This document shows, piece after piece, positions 18,685-28,912 of a stretch of DNA of 64,000 nt (the stretch's first letter is position 1; the number at the start of each line of letters is the position of its first letter). Made by a program: the position numbers and the translations under genes. The DNA is from an uncultured Collinsella sp. (GTDB lineage Bacteria; Actinomycetota; Coriobacteriia; Coriobacteriales; Coriobacteriaceae): assembly GCA_947507155.1 (NCBI GenBank), contig CANNOC010000009.1:23136-87135 (forward strand), given 5' to 3'. The notes under the pieces were generated by a model. The model saw only the letters and a program-made list of their open reading frames with translations, made no database searches and was not told the DNA's origin.

Positions 18685-18693
18685 TGCTAAAAT
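18685..18693 (+). promoter_or_regulatory. extended -10 promoter of ftsE
   Basis: TGCTAAAAT is an extended -10 (TGN plus TAAAAT) about 45 bases before the ftsE start. No good -35 is seen, which is compatible with an extended -10. Confidence 0.45.
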
Positions 18694-18738
18694 ACAAAGC
18701 GCTCATGTAGTTTAAACGCACGACGATAAGGAGCACCA

Positions 18739-19959
18739 GTGGGTAACCACTTCCGTACCTCCGGTGCGGGCGATGACGCCCCCAAGACGCAGCCAGGCGC
18801 CGCGGGCACTCGTTTCGCCACTCCGGATTCAGAGGATCGGCTGTTTAGCCCGATCCCCGCACAGCCGGCAGATCAGGCACAGCCGGCATCAGATCCCTTT
18901 GCCTACAATCCCACCAATGATGTCGAGCTTTCCGAGGCCGCGGGTTTTGAGCCCGTGCAGAAGGTGACCGCTCGCGTGGATCAGCCCCAGGCGGACACTG
19001 TCGCGCCGCAGCCTGTCATGGCCGGTATTCCCGATCCCATGGCTCCTGCGACTCCGGCGCCACAGCCTGCGCAGTCCGGTCTTTTTGCCGGTATTCCCGA
19101 TCCTACGCAGCCCGCGGCTCCCGTAGTCGAGAGCGATCAGGCCGCCGAGGTCGCAAGCCTCGACAATGCGCTCAACAACCCCGACTTTACGTCGGTGTTT
19201 GCGCCCATCGATCCGCAGGCCAGCCGCAAGAAGATGGCCAAGCAGGCCGGTGTCGAGCCCGTCATCCTCATGGAGCACATCACCAAAATCTACCCGGCAC
19301 AGCCCAACAAGCCCGCGCTCGACGACATCAACATCGAGATCTATCCTGGCGAGTTTGTCTTCTTGGTCGGTCACTCCGGCTCGGGTAAGACCACGCTGCT
19401 TTCGACGCTCAACCGCGACGTCAAGCCGACGAGCGGCCGCATTTTGGTCGCCGGCCAGGACCTCATGAAGATCAAGAACCGCAAGGTTCCGTTCTTGCGT
19501 CGCCAGATCGGTGCCGTGTTCCAGGACTTTAAGCTCCTGCCGCAGAAGACCGCCTACGAAAACGTGGCGTTTGCCCTGCAGTGCATTGGCAAGCCCAAGG
19601 GCGTCATTCGCAGCCAGGTGCCCGAGGTGCTTCGTCTGGTCGGTCTGGCCGATCAGATGGACTCTCTGCCCGATCAGCTGTCCGGTGGCGAGCAGCAGCG
19701 TGTCGCCGTTGCCCGCGCTATGGTCAACCGTCCGCCGCTGCTTATCTGCGACGAGCCCACGGGCAATCTCGATCCGGCGATTTCGCTGGGCATTATGAAG
19801 CTGCTCGAGCGTATTAACCGTACCGGCACCACCGTGATCGTCGCCACGCACGACCGCGAGATGGTCGACAGCATGCACCGTCGCGTGATCGCCCTCGAGG
19901 GCGGCCACGTAATCCGCGACCAGGAGAGAGGAGGTTACGGCAACTATGGCACCAACTAA
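18739..19959 (+). CDS. ftsE: cell division ATP-binding protein FtsE with long N-terminal extension
   Basis: FtsE is the ATPase of the FtsEX complex, which controls peptidoglycan hydrolases at the division site. The ATPase domain starts near residue 173 and has Walker A GHSGSGKT (211-218), signature LSGGEQQRVAVARAM (about 314) and Walker B LLICDEPTGNLD. The product is 406 residues instead of about 230. The first ~170 are Pro/Ala/Gln/Asp-rich, low in hydrophobic residues and probably disordered, with a repeated AGIPDP motif. GTG 18739 follows AAGGAG. Its end overlaps ftsX by 14 bases. Confidence 0.93.
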   Translation: MGNHFRTSGAGDDAPKTQPGAAGTRFATPDSEDRLFSPIPAQPADQAQPASDPFAYNPTNDVELSEAAGFEPVQKVTARVDQPQADTVAPQPVMAGIPDPMAPATPAPQPAQSGLFAGIPDPTQPAAPVVESDQAAEVASLDNALNNPDFTSVFAPIDPQASRKKMAKQAGVEPVILMEHITKIYPAQPNKPALDDINIEIYPGEFVFLVGHSGSGKTTLLSTLNRDVKPTSGRILVAGQDLMKIKNRKVPFLRRQIGAVFQDFKLLPQKTAYENVAFALQCIGKPKGVIRSQVPEVLRLVGLADQMDSLPDQLSGGEQQRVAVARAMVNRPPLLICDEPTGNLDPAISLGIMKLLERINRTGTTVIVATHDREMVDSMHRRVIALEGGHVIRDQERGGYGNYGTN

Positions 19960-20866
19960 CGTGGGCTATTCGCTCAAAGAGGCTATCAGCCACTTCTTCC
20001 GTAACTGGACCACCTCGCTCGGCGCCGTCATCACGATCTTCCTTTCGCTGTTTATCATCGGCCTGTTCATTATGGGTTCCGCGATGCTGAACTCCGTGAT
20101 CGGTACCGTCGAGGATCAGGTTGTCATCAATGCCTTTATTAGCGATGACGCCGATCAGGCAGACGTCCAGGCCTTTGAGGCCGAGCTCAAGACGTGGAGC
20201 AACGTCAAGTCCGTGACCTATAAGGACAAGGACGACGCGCTGGCCGAGTACACGAGCAAGATGTCGGGCAACGCCGACGCCACCATGAGCGCGCTCGACG
20301 GCCAGAACCCGCTGCCCGCCTCGTTTGCGATTGAGATGGACGATCCGTCTCAGGTCGAGAGCACGGCCAAGAAGCTCAAGAAGAATGCCGACTTCCAAAA
20401 GATCGCGGACGACGGCGACGTCAACGCGAGCGTGCTGTATGGCCAGGAGGAAGTGAGCCGCCTGTTCCAGGTGACCAACTACATCCGTATTGCCGCCGTG
20501 GTGCTCGTCGGCCTGCTGACCTTTATCGCGTTCATCTTTATCAACAACACGATTCGCCTGTCCATCACGGCGCGTCGTCGCGAGATTGCGATTATGCGCC
20601 TGGTGGGCGCCAGCAACGGCTTCATTCGCGGGCCGTTCATTACCGAGGGTGTGCTGCAGGCCATTCTGGGCTCGCTGCTTTCCATCGGTGTTTTGGAGTT
20701 GCTGCGCAACCTGCTGGTTCCGCGCCTGCAGGAGAGTGTCGGCTGGATGTCGTTTGCGCTGCCGATGCAGTACTATCTGGTGACCTACGCCGCACTGATT
20801 CTCGTCGGCGTGCTCATCGGCCTCTTTGGCTCTGCCATCGCCATGCGCCGTTATCTACGCGTGTAA
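19946..20866 (+). CDS. ftsX: cell division protein FtsX
   Basis: The 306-residue membrane protein has the FtsX layout: a first helix (SLGAVITIFLSLFIIGLFIMG), a large extracellular loop of about 120 residues, and three C-terminal helices starting near residue 180. It forms the permease-like half of FtsEX and passes the ATPase signal to cell-wall hydrolases outside. AGAGAGGAGG inside the end of ftsE provides its ribosome binding site, so the two genes are coupled. A strong terminator follows. Confidence 0.94.
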   Translation: MAPTNVGYSLKEAISHFFRNWTTSLGAVITIFLSLFIIGLFIMGSAMLNSVIGTVEDQVVINAFISDDADQADVQAFEAELKTWSNVKSVTYKDKDDALAEYTSKMSGNADATMSALDGQNPLPASFAIEMDDPSQVESTAKKLKKNADFQKIADDGDVNASVLYGQEEVSRLFQVTNYIRIAAVVLVGLLTFIAFIFINNTIRLSITARRREIAIMRLVGASNGFIRGPFITEGVLQAILGSLLSIGVLELLRNLLVPRLQESVGWMSFALPMQYYLVTYAALILVGVLIGLFGSAIAMRRYLRV

Positions 20867-20889
20867 GCGCTGCGGATATGCTGTCTGCG

Positions 20890-20924
20890 ACGGGTCGTCC
20901 CTTTCCAGGGACGGCCCGTTTTTT
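20890..20924 (+). terminator. intrinsic terminator after ftsX
   Basis: ACGGGTCGTCCC pairs with GGGACGGCCCGT and is followed by six T residues. Confidence 0.9.
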
Positions 20925-21007
20925 GATCCCTAGGGGACGGAGGAAAACGGATCATCGCGGCGCTGGTCTATCTATGTGATCCGTTTTCCTCCGTCCCCAG
21001 GGGATCA
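20924..21007. repeat. type D palindrome, inverted doublet
   Basis: Two 31-base units (20924-20954 and 20977-21007) are inverted copies around a 22 nt loop. Each has TGATCC / GGATCA ends and the core CTCCGTCCCC or its complement. The doublet directly follows the ftsX terminator. Confidence 0.9.
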
Positions 21008-21057
21008 TTTGGGTAGACTCTTGGGGTGTAAACGGCTATCGATAGTAAGGAGGCGCC

Positions 21058-23193
21058 ATGGGGCGCAATAACAAACATAAGCGTAGCGCACGCAATAAAC
21101 GCGGGCCGGTGCGCAGCGAGCGTCGCCCGAGCATGACTGGCCGCGTGCAGCTCCATGAGCACAGCGCTTATGTCGTGACCGACAACGGCGATTACAAGGT
21201 CATGGGCCGCGGTAAGCGTGAGATTATGGACGGCGATACCGTGGCCGTAAGCATCAAGGCGGGACCGCGTGGGGATCGTCGTGCCGTGATCGAGGGCGTC
21301 ATCGAGCGTGCCGCCATCAGCGTGGTGGGTACGTATCAGACGGCCGGCCCGCTTGGTGTGATCGAGCCGCTCGATTCGCGTCTCAAAGCCGATTTCTTTA
21401 TTTTGCCCGAGGACACTTCGGCGGAGCGCCTGGGCGTGCATCCTGGTGATGTCGTCGTCGCGCGCATTCTGACCTACCCGACGCGCTTGGAGTCGGGCAC
21501 GGTGACGATCGATCGCCGCATCGGCGGTGACGATGCGCCCGATCTGGGCGTCCAATATGTTATGGCGCGCTATGGCTATACCGACAGCTATCCCGAAGCG
21601 GCTCTGGCAGAGGCAGAGGCGCTTTCGCTCGATGTGACTGCAGCGCTTAAAGACCCGCTTCGTCGTGATCTGCGCGATCGCTTTGTCATCACCATCGATC
21701 CGGTTGATGCACGCGACTTTGATGATGCCATCTCGCTCGAGCGCACGCCCGAGGGCGGCTATAAGCTGGGCGTGCATATCGCCGACGTTTCGCATTATGT
21801 TGCCTGGGACGGGCATATCGACCTGGAGGCCCGCCATCGCACGACGTCGGTGTACCTTGCTGATCGTGTGCTCCCCATGCTACCCGAGCGCCTGTCTAAT
21901 GACCTGTGCTCGCTTCGTCCCGACGAGGATCGCCTGGCGTTTACCGTCGACATCGAGCTTGACGCGCAGGGCCGCGTGCGCCATTACGACCCCTATCCCA
22001 GTGTGATTCGTTCGCGTGTGCGTATGGACTACGACGGCGCCGAGGCGCTGCTGGTGCGTGCCGGCGCAGTTGAGTATTCCGTGTTGGAGGGCGCTGCGGA
22101 GGATGTCGCTGCGGCTGAAGCCTCGCGCGAGGAAGCACTTGAGCGTGGGCTTGCGTGCGAGGACACCGCTCGCGGCTGTAACGTTGACCTGGCCGATTTC
22201 CTGGTCGCTGCAAACGAACTCGCGGAGCTTCGGCGCCGCATACGTCGCGCACGCGGCTCGGTCGACTTCGATACGGCCGAGATTCGCGCGCTGCTGGATG
22301 AGGACGGCGTGCCCGTGCAGATTGTGGCACGCGAACGCTCCTGCGCAACCTCGCTTATCGAGGAGGCGATGCTGCTGGCTAACGAGTGCGTCGCCGAGTG
22401 GCTGGCCGACCGCGATATCGAGGCGTGCTATCGCGTGCACGATGACCCCAGCCCCGACAGTCTGCACGGTGCTGCTGTGGCGCTGGCGCAGCTCGGTATC
22501 ATCGATGATCGCCGTGCGGCGGGCATTGCCCTGGGAAGTCCTGATGAGTTGCAGGCGACGGTTGACGCCGCTGCCGGCACGGCTAACGCGCCACTCGTCA
22601 ACACGCTCCTTTTGCGCAGTATGCAGCGTGCGTTGTATAAGCCTCGCAACGAGGGCCACTTTGCGCTCGCCGCGCCGTGCTACTGCCACTTTACAAGCCC
22701 CATTCGCCGTTACCCCGATCTGGTGGTGCATCGCGTGCTCAAGCTGCAGCTGGCATACGAGCAGCTGGGTGGAAAAGACGCCTTAGCGCGTACGCCGAGG
22801 TTGATCGGAAAAGGCAGAGAGTCGCTTCCGCGCATCCTGCCGCAAATCTGCCGCGCGTGCAGCGATGCCGAGCGTGCGGCCGACGCTGCCAGCCATGCGA
22901 CGCAAAAAATCAAGATCGCCCAGTACTACGAGGACCGCCTGGGCGAGCGTTATGCCGGAACGATCTCGTGGGTCAGCAGCATGGGGCTATTCGTGCGTCT
23001 CGATCTGACGCAGGTTGAGGGGCTGGTTTCCATTAAGAGCTTGGGTAACGAGTGGTTTGAGTTTGATGAGGACGCGCTCACGTTGACGGGTGCCGACACG
23101 GGGCGTCGTTTTGAGTTGGGCCAGCGCGTGATTATCGAGGTCTCGCGCGTCAACACTACTCGCGGACATTTGGACTTTAAGCTCATTCATTAA
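21058..23193 (+). CDS. rnr: ribonuclease R
   Basis: This 711-residue 3'-5' exoribonuclease degrades structured RNA and takes part in trans-translation quality control with tmRNA and SmpB. It has a basic N-terminus (NNKHKRSARNKRGP), cold-shock-type domains, the RNB catalytic motif DPVDARDFDDAISL near residue 215, and a C-terminal S1 domain (about 625-710, ERYAGTISWVSSMGLFVRLD). AAGGAGG precedes ATG. In many genomes smpB is adjacent; here it lies about 8 kb downstream. Confidence 0.95.
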   Translation: MGRNNKHKRSARNKRGPVRSERRPSMTGRVQLHEHSAYVVTDNGDYKVMGRGKREIMDGDTVAVSIKAGPRGDRRAVIEGVIERAAISVVGTYQTAGPLGVIEPLDSRLKADFFILPEDTSAERLGVHPGDVVVARILTYPTRLESGTVTIDRRIGGDDAPDLGVQYVMARYGYTDSYPEAALAEAEALSLDVTAALKDPLRRDLRDRFVITIDPVDARDFDDAISLERTPEGGYKLGVHIADVSHYVAWDGHIDLEARHRTTSVYLADRVLPMLPERLSNDLCSLRPDEDRLAFTVDIELDAQGRVRHYDPYPSVIRSRVRMDYDGAEALLVRAGAVEYSVLEGAAEDVAAAEASREEALERGLACEDTARGCNVDLADFLVAANELAELRRRIRRARGSVDFDTAEIRALLDEDGVPVQIVARERSCATSLIEEAMLLANECVAEWLADRDIEACYRVHDDPSPDSLHGAAVALAQLGIIDDRRAAGIALGSPDELQATVDAAAGTANAPLVNTLLLRSMQRALYKPRNEGHFALAAPCYCHFTSPIRRYPDLVVHRVLKLQLAYEQLGGKDALARTPRLIGKGRESLPRILPQICRACSDAERAADAASHATQKIKIAQYYEDRLGERYAGTISWVSSMGLFVRLDLTQVEGLVSIKSLGNEWFEFDEDALTLTGADTGRRFELGQRVIIEVSRVNTTRGHLDFKLIH

Positions 23194-23222
23194 CCGGCAC
23201 GGAGTGAGTATCGGCAGAGCGT

Positions 23223-23253
23223 AGAGGGCGGTCTTTCGGGGCCGCCCTCTTTG
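23223..23253 (+). terminator. terminator after rnr
   Basis: AGAGGGCGG pairs with CCGCCCTCT around TCTTTCGGGG, followed by TT. Confidence 0.7.
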
Positions 23254-23315
23254 CGCGTCTCTTGATTGCCCTGCCATGGGCTCGGCCGCTTCTTCATATG
23301 CTTTTGGGAGATAGG

Positions 23316-23350
23316 ACCTACCAAAACAAACCTGTCCCTTTTTGGCAGGT
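23316..23350. repeat. type G palindrome
   Basis: ACCTACCAAAA and TTTTGGCAGGT enclose CAAACCTGTCCCT. It matches the copy at 10139-10173 in architecture. Confidence 0.6.
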
Positions 23351-23371
23351 TTACGAGAAAGCGGGGATGTT

Positions 23372-23977
23372 GTGGCAACAGTATATGGGTATGCGCGGGT
23401 GAGCACGCGTGATCAAAATTTGAATCGCCAGTTGGATGCGCTGAGCGCCTATGGCGTGGAGCCGGCGAATGTCTTTGCCGACCGTGCGAGCGGTAAGGAC
23501 TTTGATCGCCCGCGGTATCGGGAATTGCTTCATGCCTTGGCTTCCGGCGACGTGTTGGTGGTGCTTTCCATCGATCGGCTGGGTCGAAACTACAGCGAGA
23601 TACTCGAGGAATGGCGTCGTATAACCAAGGAACTTGGTGCGGCCATCGTTGTGCTGGACATGCCGTTGCTCGATACGCGTGCGAGAGATTGCGGCGGATC
23701 GGATGTGACCAGCACGCTGATCGCCGATATCGTTTTACAGCTGTTGAGCTATGTGGCGCAGGTGGAACGAGAGAACATCCACCGTCGTCAGGCGGAGGGA
23801 ATCGCGGCGGCGCGGGCGCGCGGCGTGCGTTTTGGTCGACCCCGCAAGCCGTGCCCTCCGCAATTCGAACGAGTGCGCGATATCTATGAGGCGGGCAATA
23901 TTACCCGGAGTCAGGCGGCAAAGCGCCTAGGTGTGTGCGTGGGGACCTTCGATCGCTGGATGCGCGAGACGGAGTAG
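23372..23977 (+). CDS. serine site-specific recombinase (resolvase/invertase)
   Basis: The 201-residue product is a small serine recombinase. YGYARVSTRDQNLNRQLDAL places the catalytic serine at residue 11, and IDRLGRNYSEILEEW is the conserved second motif. A C-terminal helix-turn-helix (RSQAAKRLGVCVGTFDRWM) binds DNA. Such enzymes resolve transposon cointegrates or invert DNA segments. GTG 23372 is preferred; an upstream TTG at 23342 lies inside a type G repeat. No transposase, cargo or inversion crossover site is visible nearby, so it may be a relic of an element or act elsewhere in the genome. Confidence 0.88.
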   Translation: MATVYGYARVSTRDQNLNRQLDALSAYGVEPANVFADRASGKDFDRPRYRELLHALASGDVLVVLSIDRLGRNYSEILEEWRRITKELGAAIVVLDMPLLDTRARDCGGSDVTSTLIADIVLQLLSYVAQVERENIHRRQAEGIAAARARGVRFGRPRKPCPPQFERVRDIYEAGNITRSQAAKRLGVCVGTFDRWMRETE

Positions 23978-24376
23978 GGGAGCCGGGGATGCGGACTCAG
24001 CGACTACCGCCGCCCATCCCGACCCGCTTGCCCCCGTTCGCATATGGATGGGCACCAACATCCGTCGTGTCGCCCATACCGTAGAGTTCTTCTTTGTTGG
24101 GCTGTTTGTCTCGTTGGCGGCGGTGTGCTTGGATAAGCGCACGACCTGTCTCATTGGCGCCCACGCGAGACGCTGTTAACAACCCTGTTACGAACAATGC
24201 GACCTTGATGAATCATTTTGTGTCGCGCGTATTTCCGAGCGGTCGGATTTGAGGGGCGAGTGGTAGAATGCCCGCCCTTTGTGCGCCATGATGCAGCACA
24301 ATGTACCGTAAAAGCTGTTTATATCCGGTACGAATCGTTCGTTGGTCTTTAATTCTTCTCAACGGAGGTGTTTGAG
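23978..24376. other. 399 nt gap before murR
   Basis: Short open frames exist here but none has a ribosome binding site or a recognisable product. TAGAAT at about 24264 could be a -10 element. The segment from 24180 on is the likely promoter and leader region of the MurNAc cluster. Confidence 0.4.
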
Positions 24377-25228
24377 ATGGCAAACGGATTGCTTTTAAGG
24401 CTTCGCGAGCGTGAGCTCAGCGCAAGTCCGGCGGAGCGCAATGTCATCGCATACGTGAGTGCTCATCCGCATGAGGTGGTCGGGCTGTCCGTCCGCGGTC
24501 TTGCCGATGCCACGTTCTCCTCGCCCTCGAGCATTTTGCGCTTTTGCAAGCGCTTGGGTTTTGCGGGCTACAAGGAGTTCCAGCGCGAACTGATTGCCGA
24601 ACTTGCGCTCCTGGGCGACAGAAAGGACGTTGCCCTCGAGGACATCTCCGTGGATGACAGCGTCGAACGTATCGTGGGGAAGGTGATGAAAAGCAACGTG
24701 CGCACGATCGAGGCGACGGCGCGAACACTCGATTACACCGTTTTGGAACGATGTGCAGCCTATCTTAAGCGGGCGCGCATGGTCAATCTGTTCGGTATTG
24801 GTGCTTCTCGCTTGGTTGCACACGATCTGGCACAAAAGCTCATGCGTGTCGACAAGGAATGCCATCTGTACGATGACTGGCACGACCAACTCTTGTGCGC
24901 CAAGAACATGCACGAAGGCGATATCGGCATTGCTTTTAGCTACTCGGGCTTAACGCAAGAAGTGCTGGACTGCACCGCCGAGGCCCAACGCCACAACTGT
25001 CCCGTTGTGGCCGTGACCAAAGTAGATGGATCGTCCAAGCTTGCCACCATGGCCGATGCCGTGCTCGGCGTTGCTGCAAGCGAGCCCTTGGTCCGCAGCG
25101 GTGCCATGGCCTCGCGTATGGCTCAGCTTATGGTTGTCGATGCCCTCTACGCTGCTTACGTTGCGAGCGATTACGAACGGGCGACGCATGTCATCAAGCA
25201 AAACTACATCGAGAAACAGGAAAGATGA
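24377..25228 (+). CDS. murR: MurR/RpiR family regulator of MurNAc utilisation
   Basis: The 283-residue protein has an N-terminal RpiR-type helix-turn-helix (about 1-77, with SPSSILRFCKRLGFAGYKEFQ) and a C-terminal SIS sugar-phosphate-binding domain (about 120-255, with IGASRLVAHDLAQKLMR and SYSGLTQEVLD). The position directly before murQ, murP and mupG indicates a repressor or sensor responding to MurNAc-6-phosphate. ATG 24377 follows GGAGG with nine bases spacing. The TGA stop is ten bases before murQ. Confidence 0.87.
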   Translation: MANGLLLRLRERELSASPAERNVIAYVSAHPHEVVGLSVRGLADATFSSPSSILRFCKRLGFAGYKEFQRELIAELALLGDRKDVALEDISVDDSVERIVGKVMKSNVRTIEATARTLDYTVLERCAAYLKRARMVNLFGIGASRLVAHDLAQKLMRVDKECHLYDDWHDQLLCAKNMHEGDIGIAFSYSGLTQEVLDCTAEAQRHNCPVVAVTKVDGSSKLATMADAVLGVAASEPLVRSGAMASRMAQLMVVDALYAAYVASDYERATHVIKQNYIEKQER

Positions 25229-25238
25229 GGTGAACAAA

Positions 25239-26162
<924 letters not shown>

Positions 26163-26219
26163 GTGCACGGCGTGAGCAGATATGACATCAAGAAGAGATA
26201 CCCAATACAAGGAGGAGTT

Positions 26220-27650
26220 ATGACGAACAAAGAGCTGGCTCAAAAGCTGCTGGACCTTTTGGGCGGTAAAGACAACGTGCTGGCAAACGCGGCGTGCATG
26301 ACGCGTCTGCGCGTGACCGTCAAAGATACGGGCAACGTCGACACGGAGGGTATTAAGGCGCTCGATGGCGTAATGGGCCTGGTCGAGGACGACACGATGC
26401 AGATCGTGCTGGGTCCGGGCAAGGTGAATAAGGTGCTCGAGGAATTCTCCAAGCTCACCGGCCTTGCGAAAGGCGTTGCTGACGAGAGCGTGGTTGACGC
26501 TGCGGCCACAAACAAGGCCGCGCAGAAGGCCAAGTACGAGTCCAAGCCGGTTCAGGCCTTCCTCAAGAAGATTTCCAATGTCTTTGTTGCCCTGCTTCCC
26601 GGCATTATTGCGGCTGGCCTTATCAACGGTATCTGCAACGTCATTAATGTCTCGACGGCCGGTGCGCTTGCAGGTGAGTGGTGGTATCAGGGCATTCGCT
26701 CCATGGGCTGGGCCCTCTTTGCCTATCTGCCCATCTTGGTGGGCTATAACACGGCGCGCGAGTTTGGTGGCTCCGCTGCGTTGGGCGGTATTGCCGGCAT
26801 GATGTGCATCGCTAACAGTGCTATGCCTCTGCTCGCGCCTGGCGCCGCCGATCCCAGCACCGCTATTCTGCTGCCGCTCACCAATGCACAGTACAATCCC
26901 GCCGCGGGCGGCATGATCGCAGCTCTCATCGCAGGCGCATTTTTCGCCTGGATGGAGCGTCAGATTCGCAAGGTCATGCCCAACGCGCTCGATACGTTCC
27001 TGTCCCCGCTGCTGGTGCTCATCATCGGCGCCTTTGCTTTGATGCTTGTCATCCAGCCGGTTGGCGCTTGGCTGACGACCGCGATCTTTAGCGTCCTCAC
27101 CTTTATCTTTGAGAAGCTGGGCGTTCTGGGCGGCTATATCCTGTCGGCAGGCTTCTTGCCGCTGGTGTCCGTCGGCCTGCATCAGGCACTTACGCCGATC
27201 CACGCTATGCTCAACGATCCCGACGGCGCTACCAAGGGCATCAACTACCTGCTGCCCATCCTTATGATGGCTGGCGGCGGTCAGGTCGGTGCCGGTCTGG
27301 CGCTGTACTTTAAGACCAAGAACGCCAAGCTCAAGAAGTACGTCGCCGAGTCCATCCCCGTTGGTATCCTGGGCGTGGGCGAGCCTCTGATGTATGCCGT
27401 TACGCTGCCGCTTGTCCGCCCGTTTGTGACGGCCTGCCTGGGTGCCGGATTTGGCGGCGCGCTCGCGGCGCTGCTTCACATCGGCACGGTTTCTCAGGGC
27501 GTTTCCGGTCTGTTTGGCCTGCTGATCGTCGTTCCCGGCCAGCAGCTCGGCTACGTTGCCGCTATGCTGCTTGCCTATGCCGCCGGCTTTGTCCTGACGT
27601 GGTTCTTTGGCGTCGACGAGCAGAAGATCAACGAGTTCTTTGGCGAGTAG
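26220..27650 (+). CDS. murP: PTS EIIBC transporter, probably MurNAc-specific
   Basis: The 476-residue protein has an EIIB domain (residues 1 to about 90) with the phosphorylated Cys26 in NAACMTRLRVTV, and an EIIC membrane domain of about ten helices. No EIIA is fused, as in characterised MurP proteins, so EIIA must come from another locus. It would import and phosphorylate MurNAc or MurNAc-containing disaccharides. Substrate is inferred from its place between murQ and mupG. GGAGGAG precedes ATG 26220. A terminator hairpin lies between it and mupG. Confidence 0.9.
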   Translation: MTNKELAQKLLDLLGGKDNVLANAACMTRLRVTVKDTGNVDTEGIKALDGVMGLVEDDTMQIVLGPGKVNKVLEEFSKLTGLAKGVADESVVDAAATNKAAQKAKYESKPVQAFLKKISNVFVALLPGIIAAGLINGICNVINVSTAGALAGEWWYQGIRSMGWALFAYLPILVGYNTAREFGGSAALGGIAGMMCIANSAMPLLAPGAADPSTAILLPLTNAQYNPAAGGMIAALIAGAFFAWMERQIRKVMPNALDTFLSPLLVLIIGAFALMLVIQPVGAWLTTAIFSVLTFIFEKLGVLGGYILSAGFLPLVSVGLHQALTPIHAMLNDPDGATKGINYLLPILMMAGGGQVGAGLALYFKTKNAKLKKYVAESIPVGILGVGEPLMYAVTLPLVRPFVTACLGAGFGGALAALLHIGTVSQGVSGLFGLLIVVPGQQLGYVAAMLLAYAAGFVLTWFFGVDEQKINEFFGE

Positions 27651-27717
27651 CCTGATGCTGCGCGCTATGTCATTCGAGCGTCATGACGTGCCGCAGATCT
27701 CTTGATGCTATGGTTGT

Positions 27718-27751
27718 GCCGGCGGGGCTAACTGCTCCGCCGGCCTTTTTT
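27718..27751 (+). terminator. intra-cluster terminator between murP and mupG
   Basis: GCCGGCGGGGC pairs with GCTCCGCCGGC (one mismatch) and is followed by six T residues that run directly into AAAGGAG, the ribosome binding site of mupG. Confidence 0.8.
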
Positions 27752-27767
27752 AAAGGAGAATCGAAGC

Positions 27768-28820
27768 GTGAGAACGGGTATTTCTGTCTATCTTTCCAGT
27801 CCCCTGCAGGATATCGAGCGGACGATTGAACATGGTGCCGCGGCGGGTGCGCGCTATGCGTTTACCTCGCTGCATATTCCCGAGGATGGGGGAGCGGCAT
27901 ATGCCGATAAGGTTCGCCAGGTGCTGTCGCTGCTTTCCGCTCGCGGTATTGCGCTCATTGCCGATGTGGGGCCGCGCACGTGCGATTTGCTGGGCCTTGA
28001 ACGCATTGAGGATTTGCGCGATCTGGGACTGGAATACCTGCGCCTGGATTACGGCTTTAGTGCCCAGCGGGTCGCGGAGCTGTCCGGTGTATTTCGCATT
28101 GTGGTCAATGCATCGACGGTGAGTCCTGATGAAATCGCATCGTGGCGAGAAGCCGGCGCCGACGTGACTCGTTTTGCCGCCTGCCACAATTTTTACCCCA
28201 AGCCTTATACCGGTTTAGCTCTGGAGGACATTGCTCGGGTGAATCTTCGTCTTGCGGCGCTTGGATTCGAAATCATGGCTTTTGTGCCGGGCGATGCCAA
28301 CGTTCGTGGGCCGGTATTCGAGGGATTGCCGACGGTTGAGGCGCAACGCGGTCGCGCGTCAAAGGTTGCCCTCAACATGCTTGAGCTCGCACATGGCGCC
28401 GATTGCGACATTGTTTTGGTCGGCGACCCCGATCTTTCCGAAGCGGGTTGGGCGCAGTTTGCCCAGATTTCCGCGGGGTATGTTGACATGCCGTGCCAGC
28501 TCGACCCCGGATACTCCTATTTGTTGGGTCAAGTCCATCACGATCGGCCTGACTCGAGCGCCCTTATTTTTAGGTCTCAGGAGTCGCGTACGTCGCTTAA
28601 GCCAGATTCCGTGCCGACGGATGCCGGTGCAGGTCTGCCGCGAAAGACGGGGTCGATCGCTGTGAGCAATAGCGGCTATGGGCGCTACGAAGGCGAGCTT
28701 GAGATTGCGCGGGTCGATCTTCCCGGTGACGAGCGCATGAACGTTGTAGGCCATATAGCGCCCGAGGCGATGGAGTTGCTGCCGTTTGTTAAGCGAGGCT
28801 TTGGGGTGCGGTTCGTTTAG
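27768..28820 (+). CDS. mupG: 6-phospho-N-acetylmuramidase MupG (DUF871 family)
   Basis: The 350-residue protein matches the DUF871 family in length and opening (GISVYLSSPLQDIERTIEHGAAAGARYAFTSLHIPED). Characterised MupG hydrolyses MurNAc-6-phosphate-GlcNAc, the product of PTS import, and its gene clusters with murQ, murP and murR in staphylococci. The same set is present here. The fold is a TIM barrel (about 1-240) with a small C-terminal beta domain. GTG 27768 follows AAAGGAG. A terminator hairpin just upstream implies readthrough or a separate promoter. Confidence 0.9.
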   Translation: MRTGISVYLSSPLQDIERTIEHGAAAGARYAFTSLHIPEDGGAAYADKVRQVLSLLSARGIALIADVGPRTCDLLGLERIEDLRDLGLEYLRLDYGFSAQRVAELSGVFRIVVNASTVSPDEIASWREAGADVTRFAACHNFYPKPYTGLALEDIARVNLRLAALGFEIMAFVPGDANVRGPVFEGLPTVEAQRGRASKVALNMLELAHGADCDIVLVGDPDLSEAGWAQFAQISAGYVDMPCQLDPGYSYLLGQVHHDRPDSSALIFRSQESRTSLKPDSVPTDAGAGLPRKTGSIAVSNSGYGRYEGELEIARVDLPGDERMNVVGHIAPEAMELLPFVKRGFGVRFV

Positions 28821-28912
28821 CGTGTGGCGCATGGACTACAATTGCCCTATTGCGCGAATGCACCACGTTTGTCGCGTGCTCGCATTGGCCGATCTATATT
28901 TGGAGGATTCTC

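Noticed and set aside
23931..24179. 82-residue open frame overlapping the recombinase end
   Set aside because: It starts inside the recombinase gene, lacks a ribosome binding site, and the protein resembles nothing.
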